Below, in pieces: positions 41,516 to 50,509 of a DNA stretch of 64,000 nt. The stretch is from DASSUW01 sp963759375. Lineage in GTDB: Bacteria > Actinomycetota > Thermoleophilia > Solirubrobacterales > Solirubrobacteraceae. The position numbers and the translations under genes are program-made. The notes under the pieces are model-generated. The model saw only the letters and a program-made list of their open reading frames with translations, was not told where the DNA came from and did not search any database. The first letter of the stretch is position 1, and each line of letters opens with the position of its first letter. The stretch is from contig CAVWYY010000001.1 in the NCBI GenBank assembly GCA_963759375.1, positions 1 to 64,000 of the forward strand. Reading direction: 5' to 3'.

Positions 41516-43267
41516 CCGCGACCTTGATCAGGCTGGCCTTCGCGGGTATCCGTTCGCGCCTGCTCGCGAGCGGACTCACGATCCTGCTCTCGACCGCCGC
41601 CGCGGCGACCATCGTCCTCGCGCTTGAGGTGGGCGCGACCGCGCGCGATCCCTGGCAGCGAACGTTCACCGCGGCCAACGGCGCGCATGTGCTCGCGAAC
41701 GTGTCCTCGCAGGCCGAGGCGCGCGCGATCGCGGCCCTCCCCGGCGTCGCCGAGCGCGACGCGCCCGTCCCGATCGCACCCGCGAGCGTCGCACGACGCT
41801 GGTGGCACGGACCGTGTGCTGCTCGCCGGACTGCCTGACCGGCCCCGGGTCAACGCGCCGGTCCGAACCGCGGGCTCGGCGCTGCGTGAGGACGGCATCG
41901 TGCTCGAGCGCAGCTTCGCCGAGGCCCTCGGTCTCGAAGTCGGAACGCCGCTCCGGGTCGCGGCGGCAGGCGGTCCCGTCGTGCTGCCCATCCTCGGCAC
42001 GGCGATCTCGCCGAGCCAGCCGCGCTATCCGCGCAGCAACCCGGGCGTGGCGTGGGTCACGCGGGCCACGCTCGAGCGGATCGCGCCCGATCGCAGCGGC
42101 TGGACCTGGAACCAGGCGATCCGCCTGACGAACGCCGCCGCCGCATCGGCCTTCGCCGCGCGCGCCGCCGCATCCTTGCCGCCGGACACCGCGTTCATCA
42201 CGACCTGGGAGGACCAGCGCGAGGAGGCGCTGCGCGACGCGCAGCCGCTCACGATCATCCTGACGACCTACACGATCCTGCTCCTCGTCGTGGTCTTCGC
42301 GGTCGTGGCGATCCTCGTCGGCGCCCGCGCCAGCGCGCAGCACCGCGAGATCGGGCTGCTGAAGGCCGTCGGGTTCACGCCGCGCCAGGTCACCGCCCTG
42401 TTCGCGCTCGAGACCGCCGCGCTCGGCCTCGTCGCCGTCGTCATCGGCTTCGCGATCGGCGTCTTGCTCGCGCCGCGGCTCGCCGCGCCCAGCGTCGAGA
42501 CCATGCTCGGCTCGCCGACGGCTGCCGCGAACCCGTGGCACCTCCTCATCGCCAGCATCCCCGTCCTGCTCGTGCTCATCGGCAGCGCGCGGTCGTCGAC
42601 CCGGCGCGCCACCCGCTTCAGTGCCCTGCAGGCGATCGAAGCCGGCACCGCAGCGCCCGCTCCGCGATCGCGCCTTGCCCGCGCTCTGAGCGGCGCTGCG
42701 TTGCCAATCCCGCTCGCCCTCGGCTTGAAGGACCTCCTCGCCCGGCGCCACCGAGCCACCCGGCTCGCCGGCGCGATCGTCGTGACCGGAGCGGCGATCG
42801 TCGTCGCGCTCTCGATGCAAGCCTCGCTCGACGCCCAAGCAAGCGGCGCGGTCAGCGACGTGCCGGACGAGCTTCCTGTGCTCGTCTACAGCCTCGACGC
42901 CGTGCTCCTCCTGATCACCGCGACGACGCTCGTCGCGATCGCACTGCTCTCCGTACGCGAGCGCATTCGCGACTACGGCGTCCTCAAGGCCGTCGGCCTG
43001 ACCCCCAGACAGATCGCCTCGAGCCTCGTCAGCACCCACGCCGCCGTTGCGCTGTTCGCCGCGCTCCTGTCGATACCGGTGGGCATCGCCCTCTACGTGA
43101 CGATCTACGGGATCGCCGGTGGGAGCAGCGAAGATCGCGTGATCGCCCCGTGGTGGTGGCTGGCGCTCGTCCCGATCGGCACGCTGCTCGTGGTCGTCGC
43201 TGCCACGAGCATCCCCGCCCGCCTCGCGACGCGCATCCCCACCGCCGACGCCCTGCGTTACGAATGA
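41512..43267 (+). CDS. FtsX-like ABC transporter permease, frameshifted near 41793
   Basis: With one shift repaired this is a ~584-residue permease: a first helix (RLLASGLTILLSTAAAATIV), an extracytoplasmic domain, then two FtsX cores (TIILTTYTILLLVVVFAVVA, HREIGLLKAVGFTPRQVTAL; SVRERIRDYGVLKAVGLTPR). The first frame runs from the start at 41512 (GTG overlapping the ATPase stop) to a stop at 41838. The downstream frame (GGTDRVLLAGLPDRP) is reached by removing one base near 41793. Everything after is intact, so a sequence error is quite possible. Confidence 0.75.
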
Positions 43268-43325
43268 CGCCGCGCGCGCGTACGTAAGCGCCGAATATGA
43301 TCCGCGGCGACTGGAGGGGGAGCGG

Positions 43326-45005
43326 ATGAAGAGCAGCCTCGAGATCGCGCAGGAAGCGGTCCTGCGGCCCATCGAGGAGATCGCCGACGGCCTCGGCCTC
43401 GAGCCGGATGAGTTCGAGCTGTACGGCCGCTACAAGGCGAAGATCGACCTCTCGGTGACCGAGCGGCTCGCCGACCGGCCGGACGGCAAGCTGATCTGCG
43501 TCACAGGCATGACGCCGACGCGGGCCGGCGAGGGCAAGACCACGACGCTCGTCGGTCTCACGCAAGGGCTCGGCGTCATCGGCAAGCGGCCGGTGGCGTG
43601 CCTGCGCGAACCGTCGCTCGGGCCGGTGTTCGGCATCAAGGGCGGCGCGGCCGGCGGGGGTCTGACGCAGGTCGTGCCGATGGAGGATCTCAACCTCCAC
43701 TTCACTGGCGACATCCACGCGATCGGCGCCGCGAACAACCTGCTCGCGGCGATGCTCGACGCCTCGATCCTGCACGGCAACCCGCACAAGATCGACCAGC
43801 TGCGCATCGACTGGCGGCGCGCCGTCGACATGAACGACCGGACGCTGCGCTCGATCACGGTCGGGCTCGGCGGGCGCGCGAACGGCTACCCGCGCGAGAG
43901 CGGGTTCGACATCACGGCCGCGAGCGAGGTGATGGCGATCATGGCCGTCGCGCGCGACCTGCAGGACCTGCGCCAGCGCCTCGGACGCATCACCGTCGCG
44001 CACTCGTTCGACGGCGCGAAGCCGGTCACGGCCGAGGATCTGGGCGCGGCCGGCGCCATGGCCGTACTGCTCAAGGACGCGATCAAGCCGAACCTCATCC
44101 AGACGCTGGAGGGCCAGCCGTGCCTCATGCACTGCGGCCCGTTCGCGAACATCGCCCACGGCAACAACTCGCTGGTGGCGGACCTGATCGCGCTCAAGAC
44201 CGCGGACTACGTCGTGACCGAGTCCGGCTTCGGGTCCGACATGGGGATGGAGAAGTTCTTCGACATCGTCTGCCGCTTCGGTGACCTCCGCCCGAGCGCC
44301 GTCGTGCTCGTCACGACCGTGCGCGCGATCAAGCACCATGGCGGCGTCGAGGACGACCCGCGCATCGGCCGCACCCACGCCACGCGCGCGCTGGAAGCGG
44401 GCATGGCCAACGTGCGTCGCCACCTCGGCATCATCCGCGAGTTCGGGATGCCGGCGGTCGTCGCGGTCAACCGGCGGCCGGACGACAGCGACGCCGAGGT
44501 CGAGCTCGTCAAGCGCGCCGCCGTCGAGGCGGGCGCGTTCGCGGCCGAGCAGAACGAAGGCTTCGCCAAGGGCGGCGCCGGCGCCGCGGATCTCGCCGCC
44601 GCGGTCGTCGAGGCCTGCGAGCAGCCGAACGAGTTCCGCCACCTGTACGACGACGACATGCCGATCCGCGAGAAGATCGAGGTGGTCGCGAAGCGCGTCT
44701 ACGGCGCCGCCGGCGTCTTCTTCTATCCCGAGGCGGAGAAGCGGCTCGCGACATACACGCCCGACCGACTCGAGCGCCTCCCGGTCTGCATGGCCAAGAC
44801 GCACCTGTCGCTGTCCGCGGACCCGGCGGCGCTGAACGCGCCGGAGGGGTTCACGCTCCAGGTGCGCGACATCCGCGCGTACACGGGGGCGGGCTGGCTC
44901 GTACCGCTGTGCGGTGACATCACGCAGATGCCGGGGCTCGGCAAGTCGCCGGCTGCGCTCAACGTCGACATCGACGAGGACGGGCGCACCGTCGGGTTGT
45001 TCTAG
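43326..45005 (+). CDS. fhs: Formate--tetrahydrofolate ligase
   Basis: The 559-residue enzyme (full length for the family) has the P-loop TPTRAGEGKTTTLVGL (63-78) and the signatures REPSLGPVFGIKGGAAGGG and MEDLNLHFTGDIHAI. It makes 10-formyl-THF from formate, THF and ATP, feeding purine and one-carbon metabolism. The ATG follows GGAGGGGGAGCGG. A cyclodeaminase/cyclohydrolase-family gene follows 6 bp later, so the two form a folate operon. Confidence 0.96.
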   Translation: MKSSLEIAQEAVLRPIEEIADGLGLEPDEFELYGRYKAKIDLSVTERLADRPDGKLICVTGMTPTRAGEGKTTTLVGLTQGLGVIGKRPVACLREPSLGPVFGIKGGAAGGGLTQVVPMEDLNLHFTGDIHAIGAANNLLAAMLDASILHGNPHKIDQLRIDWRRAVDMNDRTLRSITVGLGGRANGYPRESGFDITAASEVMAIMAVARDLQDLRQRLGRITVAHSFDGAKPVTAEDLGAAGAMAVLLKDAIKPNLIQTLEGQPCLMHCGPFANIAHGNNSLVADLIALKTADYVVTESGFGSDMGMEKFFDIVCRFGDLRPSAVVLVTTVRAIKHHGGVEDDPRIGRTHATRALEAGMANVRRHLGIIREFGMPAVVAVNRRPDDSDAEVELVKRAAVEAGAFAAEQNEGFAKGGAGAADLAAAVVEACEQPNEFRHLYDDDMPIREKIEVVAKRVYGAAGVFFYPEAEKRLATYTPDRLERLPVCMAKTHLSLSADPAALNAPEGFTLQVRDIRAYTGAGWLVPLCGDITQMPGLGKSPAALNVDIDEDGRTVGLF

Positions 45006-45011
45006 GCCGGC

Positions 45012-45554
45012 ATGCCGCTCGCCGACCGAACGCTCGCAGAGCTGCTGGCCGAGATCGCCGCCTCCACGCCGGCGCCGGGCGGCGGGTCAACTGCGGCCGT
45101 GGCGTGCGCGCTCGCGGCCGCGCTCGTCGAGATGTCGGCCGGACCGCCCCACGAGCGCGCCGCGGCACTGCGGGCGCGGGCGCTCGAGCTGGCCGACGAG
45201 GACCTGAGCTCGTTCGGGCCGGTGCTCGACGCCCAGCGGGTGCCCGCCGGCGATGAGGGCCGCCCCGAGCGATTGCGCGCCGCGCTATCGGCCGCATCGG
45301 ACACGCCGTTGGCGGTCGCCGCGGTCGGGTGCGAGGTGGCCGAGCTGGCCGCGGAGGTCGCGCGCGGCGGCCGACCGAGCCTCGAGGGCGACGCCGCTGC
45401 CGCTGCGCTCCTCGCCGAGGCGGCGACGAGGGCGGCCGCGCGCCTCGTCGAGCTGAACCTCGCCGCCGTGCCCGACGACATCCGCCTGCGCACCGCCGGC
45501 GAGTACGCCGCACGCGCGTGGGCCGCACGGAAGGAAGCCGTCGCTGGGAGCTGA
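45012..45554 (+). CDS. Cyclodeaminase/cyclohydrolase-family protein (FchA/FTCD-C-like)
   Basis: The 180-residue helical protein starts DRTLAELLAEIAASTPAPGG, then GSTAAVACALAAALVEM, the N-terminal signature of formiminotransferase-cyclodeaminase C-terminal domains and methenyl-THF cyclohydrolase FchA. It is slightly short for the family. Directly after fhs, it probably interconverts 5,10-methenyl-THF and 10-formyl-THF, or releases ammonia from formimino-THF. The context favours the cyclohydrolase role. Confidence 0.85.
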   Translation: MPLADRTLAELLAEIAASTPAPGGGSTAAVACALAAALVEMSAGPPHERAAALRARALELADEDLSSFGPVLDAQRVPAGDEGRPERLRAALSAASDTPLAVAAVGCEVAELAAEVARGGRPSLEGDAAAAALLAEAATRAAARLVELNLAAVPDDIRLRTAGEYAARAWAARKEAVAGS

Positions 45555-45599
45555 TAGCAGGGGCCGGACGCGGGGCGCGGTATCACTCCGGTCGCTCCA

Positions 45600-46439
45600 A
45601 TGACCGCCGCACTGTTCCTCGCCCTGGCAAGCTCGATCGCCTACGGTGCCGCCGACTTCCTCGGCGGCGTGGCCGCCCGAGGCGCGCACGTGCTGCGCGT
45701 CGTCGTCATCGCCGCGCCGGCGAGCCTCCTCGTCGAGCTGCTGCTGTGGCCGGCGGTCGGGGCGAGCTTCCCCACCGCCGCCGTCACCTGGGGCGCCGCG
45801 TCAGGCATTGCGTCGGCAGTGGCGTTCGCCCTGCTGTACCGCACCTTGGCCATCGGGCCGATGAGCGTGCTGTCACCCGTGACCGCGCTCGTGTCGGCGG
45901 CGCTGCCGGTCGGCGTCGGCCTCATCGAGGGCGAGACCCTCAGCGGGCTCGCCGTGGGCGGCATGGTGCTGGCGTTCGTGGCGATCGTCGTGGTCAGCGG
46001 CGGTACGGGCGCGCGTGCCGCCCGCCCGAGCCGGGCGGCGCTCGTCCTGGCCTTTGGCGCCGGCGCGGCCATCGCGCTGCAGCTCGTCTGCCTCGACCAG
46101 GCGCCGGACGACAGCGGGATAGCGCCGCTGCTCGTCGGCCGCGCGGTCTCCACCGCCGTCGTCCTCGGCGCCGCCTTCATGCTGCAGCGCCGCCTCGGCG
46201 ACACCCGGCCCAGCCTGGCGGCATCCGCGGGCGCCGGCGCGCTCGACTCGCTCGCGAACTTCGCGTTCCTGCTCGCCGTTCGCGACGGCGACCTTGCCGT
46301 CGTCGCGGTGATCACCGCGCTCTACCCCGCCGGCACCGTCCTGCTCGCGCGCGCGTTCCTGGCCGAGCGCATCGGACCGACGCAGCTCGCCGGGCTCGGA
46401 CTGGCCGCCGTGGCCGTCAGCCTCCTCGCGGTGGGCTGA
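45600..46439 (+). CDS. EamA/DMT-family transporter
   Basis: The 279-residue protein has ten predicted helices in two EamA halves (ASSIAYGAADFLGGVAARGA; LAASAGAGALDSLANFAFLL), ending with the typical ERIGPTQLAGLGLAAVAVSL. It is a likely metabolite exporter of unknown substrate. The ATG at 45600 has only a weak ribosome site. It is 45 bp after the cyclodeaminase gene and may be cotranscribed. Confidence 0.88.
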   Translation: MTAALFLALASSIAYGAADFLGGVAARGAHVLRVVVIAAPASLLVELLLWPAVGASFPTAAVTWGAASGIASAVAFALLYRTLAIGPMSVLSPVTALVSAALPVGVGLIEGETLSGLAVGGMVLAFVAIVVVSGGTGARAARPSRAALVLAFGAGAAIALQLVCLDQAPDDSGIAPLLVGRAVSTAVVLGAAFMLQRRLGDTRPSLAASAGAGALDSLANFAFLLAVRDGDLAVVAVITALYPAGTVLLARAFLAERIGPTQLAGLGLAAVAVSLLAVG

Positions 46440-46543
46440 CCTCGCTGCGCGGGGCATCCACTGGGCACTGGCCCCGGAGACTAGGGACCCGACACGGGAC
46501 TTCCCCGGACGAGAGCGCGTACGCGCCAGAGGAAGCTCGCGGC

Positions 46544-46705
46544 ATGAACTCCACCGCGCAGATCACGAACCCGGAGATCGGCGCCCAGCTGTACATCAGC
46601 CCACGCACGGTCGAGTACCACCTCCACGAGGTGTTCCGCAAGCTCGATGTCGCCAACCGCAAGGAGCTTCGCGCCGTGCTCGCGGACCGGGCCGCAGCGG
46701 TGTAG
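46544..46705 (+). pseudogene. Isolated, shortened LuxR helix-turn-helix
   Basis: A 53-residue frame (AQITNPEIGAQLYISPRTVE, then YHLHEVFRKLDVANRKELRA) is the C-terminal DNA-binding part of an AAA-LuxR regulator like those at 31-37 kb, with nothing of the ATPase upstream. About nine residues of the first helix are missing between AQI and TNPEIG. It is most likely a remnant, though the recognition helix is intact and the ATG frame is open. Confidence 0.6.
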
Positions 46706-46737
46706 CTTCTCGGTCGAACGACCGGAGGAGACAGGCC

Positions 46738-47652
46738 ATGCGGGTCTTCTTGGCCGGCGCGACGGGCGTGATCGGCACCCCGCTTGTGCCCCAGCTGTTG
46801 AAGGCTGGGCATCAGGTGACGGCGATGACCCGCTCGGTGCTGCGTGCCGCGCAGCTCGAGGCGGCCGGCGCCGACCCTGTCGTCTGCGACGTGTTCGACG
46901 CCGACGGCGTACGGGCGGCCATGGCCGACGCCTCGCCAGATGCCGTGATCCACCAGCTCACCGCGCTGCCGCCGCGGATCGACTGGGGGGATCCCAACGT
47001 GTTCGACACGCACAACCGCGTGCGGGCCGAAGGGACCCCGGTCCTCATCGAGGCGGCGCGTGCCACCGGCGCACGCCGCGTCGTGGCGCAGAGCATCGCG
47101 TTCGCGTATGCGCCGACGGGCGACCGCGTCAAGGGGGAGGACGCGCCGCTGTTCACCGACGCACCGCCGCCACTCGGCGACGCGGTCGCGGCGATCGTCG
47201 AGCTCGAAAGGCGGGTCACCGGCACCGCCGGGATCGAGGGTCTGGTGCTGCGCTACGGCATGCTCTACGGCCCCGGCACCTATCACGACCGGTGGGGCAC
47301 CACGGCGGCCGACATCATCGCGGGGCGCCTGCCGCTCGCAGACGGCGCGACCGGCATGTACAGCTGGCTGCACGTCGAGGATGCCGCGTCGGCGGCCGTC
47401 GCCGCGCTCGAGCGGGGCGCGCCGGGGATCTACAACGTCGTCGACGACGAGCCGGCTCCGCAGGCCGAGTGGCTGCCCGTCCTCGCGCAGGCGCTGCGCG
47501 CCGATCCGCCCGCGGCGGCGGAGACGCCGTTCCCGCCGCAGACCCCGGAGATGTCGCTGCGCGGCGCCTCCAACGCGAAGGTCAAGAGCGAGCTCGGATG
47601 GCAGCCGCGGTACGCGAGCTGGCGCGAAGGCTTTGCCGCAAGCCTCGCGTGA
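46738..47652 (+). CDS. NAD(P)-dependent epimerase/dehydratase-like oxidoreductase
   Basis: The 304-residue extended-SDR protein has MRVFLAGATGVIGTPLVPQL at the N-terminus and substrate-domain pieces VVAQSIAFAYAPTGDRVKGE and GLVLRYGMLYGPGTYHDRWG. The usual YxxxK Tyr/Lys pair is not evident, as in atypical members with reductase or regulatory roles. The ATG follows GGAGGAGACAGGCC. The gene is monocistronic. Confidence 0.85.
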   Translation: MRVFLAGATGVIGTPLVPQLLKAGHQVTAMTRSVLRAAQLEAAGADPVVCDVFDADGVRAAMADASPDAVIHQLTALPPRIDWGDPNVFDTHNRVRAEGTPVLIEAARATGARRVVAQSIAFAYAPTGDRVKGEDAPLFTDAPPPLGDAVAAIVELERRVTGTAGIEGLVLRYGMLYGPGTYHDRWGTTAADIIAGRLPLADGATGMYSWLHVEDAASAAVAALERGAPGIYNVVDDEPAPQAEWLPVLAQALRADPPAAAETPFPPQTPEMSLRGASNAKVKSELGWQPRYASWREGFAASLA

Positions 47653-47936
47653 CCGCTACGCGTAGAGCTTGCGCTGTGCTCGGGCGATCACGCGGCCGTA
47701 CGCGGGAGGCCGTCGCCACCTGCTCGGCGCGGCCCAGATCGGCCAGGCGCCGTACCAGGTGGTGAGCATGGGCGGCCCGCTGCCGTGGCATGCCGGACCG
47801 CGAACACCGGACAGCCGCCGGAGCTGTGACATGACATTGCTATTGCGTATTCAGGTACTGCGCTAGGACATCTCGCCGGCGTCAGGTCTCATTGAGGGTC
47901 GCGATACGAACGATCCCGATCTGGTGGAGGGCTACC

Positions 47937-48620
47937 GTGCTGATTGATCCTGCTGCGCCGCGCGCAGCATCGCCGCGTGAGGTGTTCCCACCGTGGCGTC
48001 GTGCACAACTCGCCGTCGATCTCCTCGCGCATGAGGCGCCCCTCGCCCCGAGCGTGCTGAGAACGACGGGTTTCCTGCGGCCCGAGCTCGCCGAACGGGT
48101 CACGGACTGGTTCACCGCGGAGCCGACGGCGCCTACCGATGCCGTCCGACAGTCCTACGGGGCGCTCGAGCGCGAGACTTCGCGGCTGTTCGAGATCGTC
48201 CGCCGCGCTCCGTCCGCCGGAGGCCTTGGTGTCCGAGTGCACCATGTCCGCGACGAGCGCGATCCCTACAGCGACGCAGCCGAGCTGTGTGCCGAGCTTC
48301 GCGAACGTGGGTCGATGACGCTGACGACCATCGCGCGTGACGAACCGCATCCGTTGCTCGGCGGCGAGGAAGGCGGTGTCGTCGACCAGCTTCGAGTCGT
48401 ACACGACGTCTTCGGCCACGCAGCGCTCGGGGTCGGGTTCGACCTGCAGTCCGAGTTTGCGACGTGGCTGCAGTGCCGGACGTTGTTCTCGCGCGAGGCG
48501 CGGCCCGCCGCGTTCTGCGAGCTCGTCGGGGCGGTGACGACGTACGTCATGAGCGGCGAGAAGCCGGCGCTTCGCGCGGACCTGCCGCCGACCGAGCTTC
48601 TTGCGGAGGTGCGTGTCTAG
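47937..48620 (+). CDS. Conserved protein with aromatic amino acid hydroxylase-like iron motif
   Basis: The 227-residue protein has no signal peptide. Its centre carries RVVHDVFGHAALGVGFD with H156 and H161 in the HDxFGH spacing of phenylalanine hydroxylases (where both His bind Fe). A Glu at 195 (FCELVGA) sits about where the third ligand would be (34 residues later, against roughly 40). The rest does not obviously match the hydroxylase fold and lacks recognisable pterin motifs. Similar short proteins exist in actinomycetes as hypotheticals. The GTG at 47937 follows GGAGGGCTACC. Its TAG overlaps the convergent kinase stop. Confidence 0.6.
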   Translation: MLIDPAAPRAASPREVFPPWRRAQLAVDLLAHEAPLAPSVLRTTGFLRPELAERVTDWFTAEPTAPTDAVRQSYGALERETSRLFEIVRRAPSAGGLGVRVHHVRDERDPYSDAAELCAELRERGSMTLTTIARDEPHPLLGGEEGGVVDQLRVVHDVFGHAALGVGFDLQSEFATWLQCRTLFSREARPAAFCELVGAVTTYVMSGEKPALRADLPPTELLAEVRV

Positions 48621-50170
48621 CCGGGGAGGGGGATGCCTGCGGCGACGAGGGTGCCACCACCGGCTGGGCTGTCGACCCGGAGCTTGCCGTGCAGGACGGC
48701 GAGCCGGTCCGCCAGGCCGAGAAGCCCGCTCCCGTCCGGCCGGGCTCCTCCGATGCCGTCATCGCGCACCTGGACCCGGAGGGTGCCGTCCTCGACGCAC
48801 GCCATCACCGCCGCGCCGTTCGCACGTGCGTGCTTTGCGACGTTGGTCAGCGACTCGGCGACGACGAAGTAGGCGGTCGCCTCGATGGCGGCAGGGAGCC
48901 GGCCCGCCGACACATCGATGTCGACCGGCATCGGCATCCGTGAGGCCAGCGCGTCCACAGCGTCGCGGAGTCCACCCCGAATGAGGACCGCCGGGAGGAT
49001 GCCGTGCGCGAGCTCGCGGAGCTCCGCCGTCGCCTGCTCGGCGTTCTCGAGCGCTTGCGTCAGCAGGGCGGGGAGCTCTCCCTTCTCGTCCCGCAATGCG
49101 CGATGGGCCAGCTTGAGCGTGATGATCGTGTGGATCAGCCGCTGCTGCGCGCCGTCGTGCAGATCACGAACGACTCGCCGACGCTCCTCGTCGGCGGCTG
49201 CCACGATCCGCGCCCGCGACGCCGCCAGCTCTGTCCGCGCCTCGGTGTTGGAGATCGCCGTGGCCACGAGCTCCGTGAACTCGCCGAGCTGATCCGCGAT
49301 GTCGTCGCGCAGCGGCTCGGATTCCGCGACGCCGGCACCCATCACGCCCCACACTTCGCCGTCGACGACGATTGCTGCGCCGGTGCCTGAGCGGATCCCG
49401 GTCGCGGCGATGGCGTCGGGGATGACGCCGCCGATCTCGCCGAAGTTCTCGATCCTCGACGGGCGGCCTATCGCGGGGAGCAGCGCGGTGGCCGTCCGGT
49501 CCTCGACGGGCCACGTGGTGCCCGCGTGGAACGGATTTGGTCGATCGCCCCAGGCGCCCGCCACGGTCGCAGGTCGATCGGGTTCGATGCGCCAGATGAC
49601 CACCAGCGCCATGTCCAGTACCTGGGCGACCTCCCGCGCGATCGCGGCGAACACCTCTGGCGATCCCGCCCCGCCGGCCACGAGCATCGCCACGCGGCGA
49701 AGCGCCGCCTGTTGCAGCTCGAGGGCGGCGTCATGTTCGCGCCGCATCTGCTCGGCGCGTAATCGGTCCTCGATGTCGCTGAAGGCCACGACGGCACCGC
49801 GTCCCTCCGGCATGCTGATCGGCGCCGATACGTAGGAGACGCGGAACATCGAGCCATCGCGCCGAACGAACCAGTCCAGATCGCGCGCGATCGTCTCGCC
49901 CGTGGCCCGCGGCAGCAGCATCGGGCACTCCGAGGCGGGAAACGGGGTCCCGTCCGGGTGCTTGTGGTGAATCGTCGCGTGGCTGTTGCGCCCGAACAGT
50001 TCGTCCGGGCGGTCATAGCCCAGTGCCGCGATCGCGGCAGGGTTGGCGAAGCGGATCACGTCGTCGGGATCCACGACCCAGATCGGCTGCGCCGCCGTGT
50101 CCAGCACGGCGGCGAGGAAATCCGTGGCACTGCCACTCAGGCCAGCCAGATCGGTCAGGGACTCAGGCAC
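48617..50170 (-). CDS. Cytoplasmic PAS-GAF sensor histidine kinase
   Basis: The ~517-residue soluble kinase has a PAS domain (about 15-140; VVDPDDVIRFANPAAIAALG), a GAF domain (about 155-300; GAAIVVDGEVWGVMGAGV) and a HisKA_3 core with H338 (VRDLHDGAQQRLIHT), N-box AESLTNVAKHARA and G-box DDGIGG. It is the smallest of the three GAF kinases here and shares their linker (LQQAALRRVAMLVAGGA). The GTG at 50168-50170 is inferred from where PAS homology begins; the upstream frame has no good start. It is divergent from the ferredoxin gene, with no regulator adjacent. Confidence 0.78.
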   Translation of the reverse strand: MPESLTDLAGLSGSATDFLAAVLDTAAQPIWVVDPDDVIRFANPAAIAALGYDRPDELFGRNSHATIHHKHPDGTPFPASECPMLLPRATGETIARDLDWFVRRDGSMFRVSYVSAPISMPEGRGAVVAFSDIEDRLRAEQMRREHDAALELQQAALRRVAMLVAGGAGSPEVFAAIAREVAQVLDMALVVIWRIEPDRPATVAGAWGDRPNPFHAGTTWPVEDRTATALLPAIGRPSRIENFGEIGGVIPDAIAATGIRSGTGAAIVVDGEVWGVMGAGVAESEPLRDDIADQLGEFTELVATAISNTEARTELAASRARIVAAADEERRRVVRDLHDGAQQRLIHTIITLKLAHRALRDEKGELPALLTQALENAEQATAELRELAHGILPAVLIRGGLRDAVDALASRMPMPVDIDVSAGRLPAAIEATAYFVVAESLTNVAKHARANGAAVMACVEDGTLRVQVRDDGIGGARPDGSGLLGLADRLAVLHGKLRVDSPAGGGTLVAAGIPLPG

Positions 50171-50227
50171 GCAATGCTTTCGCGCGGCCGAGTCTACGCC
50201 GCCCACGGGTTTGTAGGCTGGGGGCGT

Positions 50228-50509
50228 ATGACCTACGTGATCACGGGCAGCTGCATCAAGGACGACTCGTGCGTCGAGGTCTGCCCGGTCGACTGCATTC
50301 ATCCGACGCCCGGCGCGTCGGACTTCGAGGCGGCCGAGCAGCTCTACATCGACCCCGAGGAGTGCATCGACTGCGACGCCTGCGTCGAGGCGTGCCCGGT
50401 CGACGCGATCTTCCCCGACTTCGACATCCCGGAGAAGCACTCGTACGCGCTCGAGGTCAACGCGGAGTTCTTCGCTGAGGCGGACACCGCGGCCCGGACG
50501 GCGTCATGA
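50228..50509 (+). CDS. 7Fe-type ferredoxin
   Basis: The 93-residue protein has two cluster motifs: CIKDDSCVEVCPVDCI (Cys 9, 15, 19, 23) and CIDCDACVEACPVDAI. This matches the FdxA/FdxC-type ferredoxins with a 3Fe-4S plus a 4Fe-4S cluster used in actinomycetes. The ATG at 50228 has only a weak site. Its stop overlaps the reductase start (ATGA), so the electron carrier and its reductase are made together. Confidence 0.92.
   Translation: MTYVITGSCIKDDSCVEVCPVDCIHPTPGASDFEAAEQLYIDPEECIDCDACVEACPVDAIFPDFDIPEKHSYALEVNAEFFAEADTAARTAS

Noticed and set aside
43029..44804. 591-residue minus-strand frame opposite fhs
   Set aside because: fhs is full length and highly conserved on the + strand.
47653..47936. 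Possible small gene in the 284-bp gap before the iron-motif protein
   Set aside because: Only short frames without ribosome sites or recognisable sequence; treated as intergenic.
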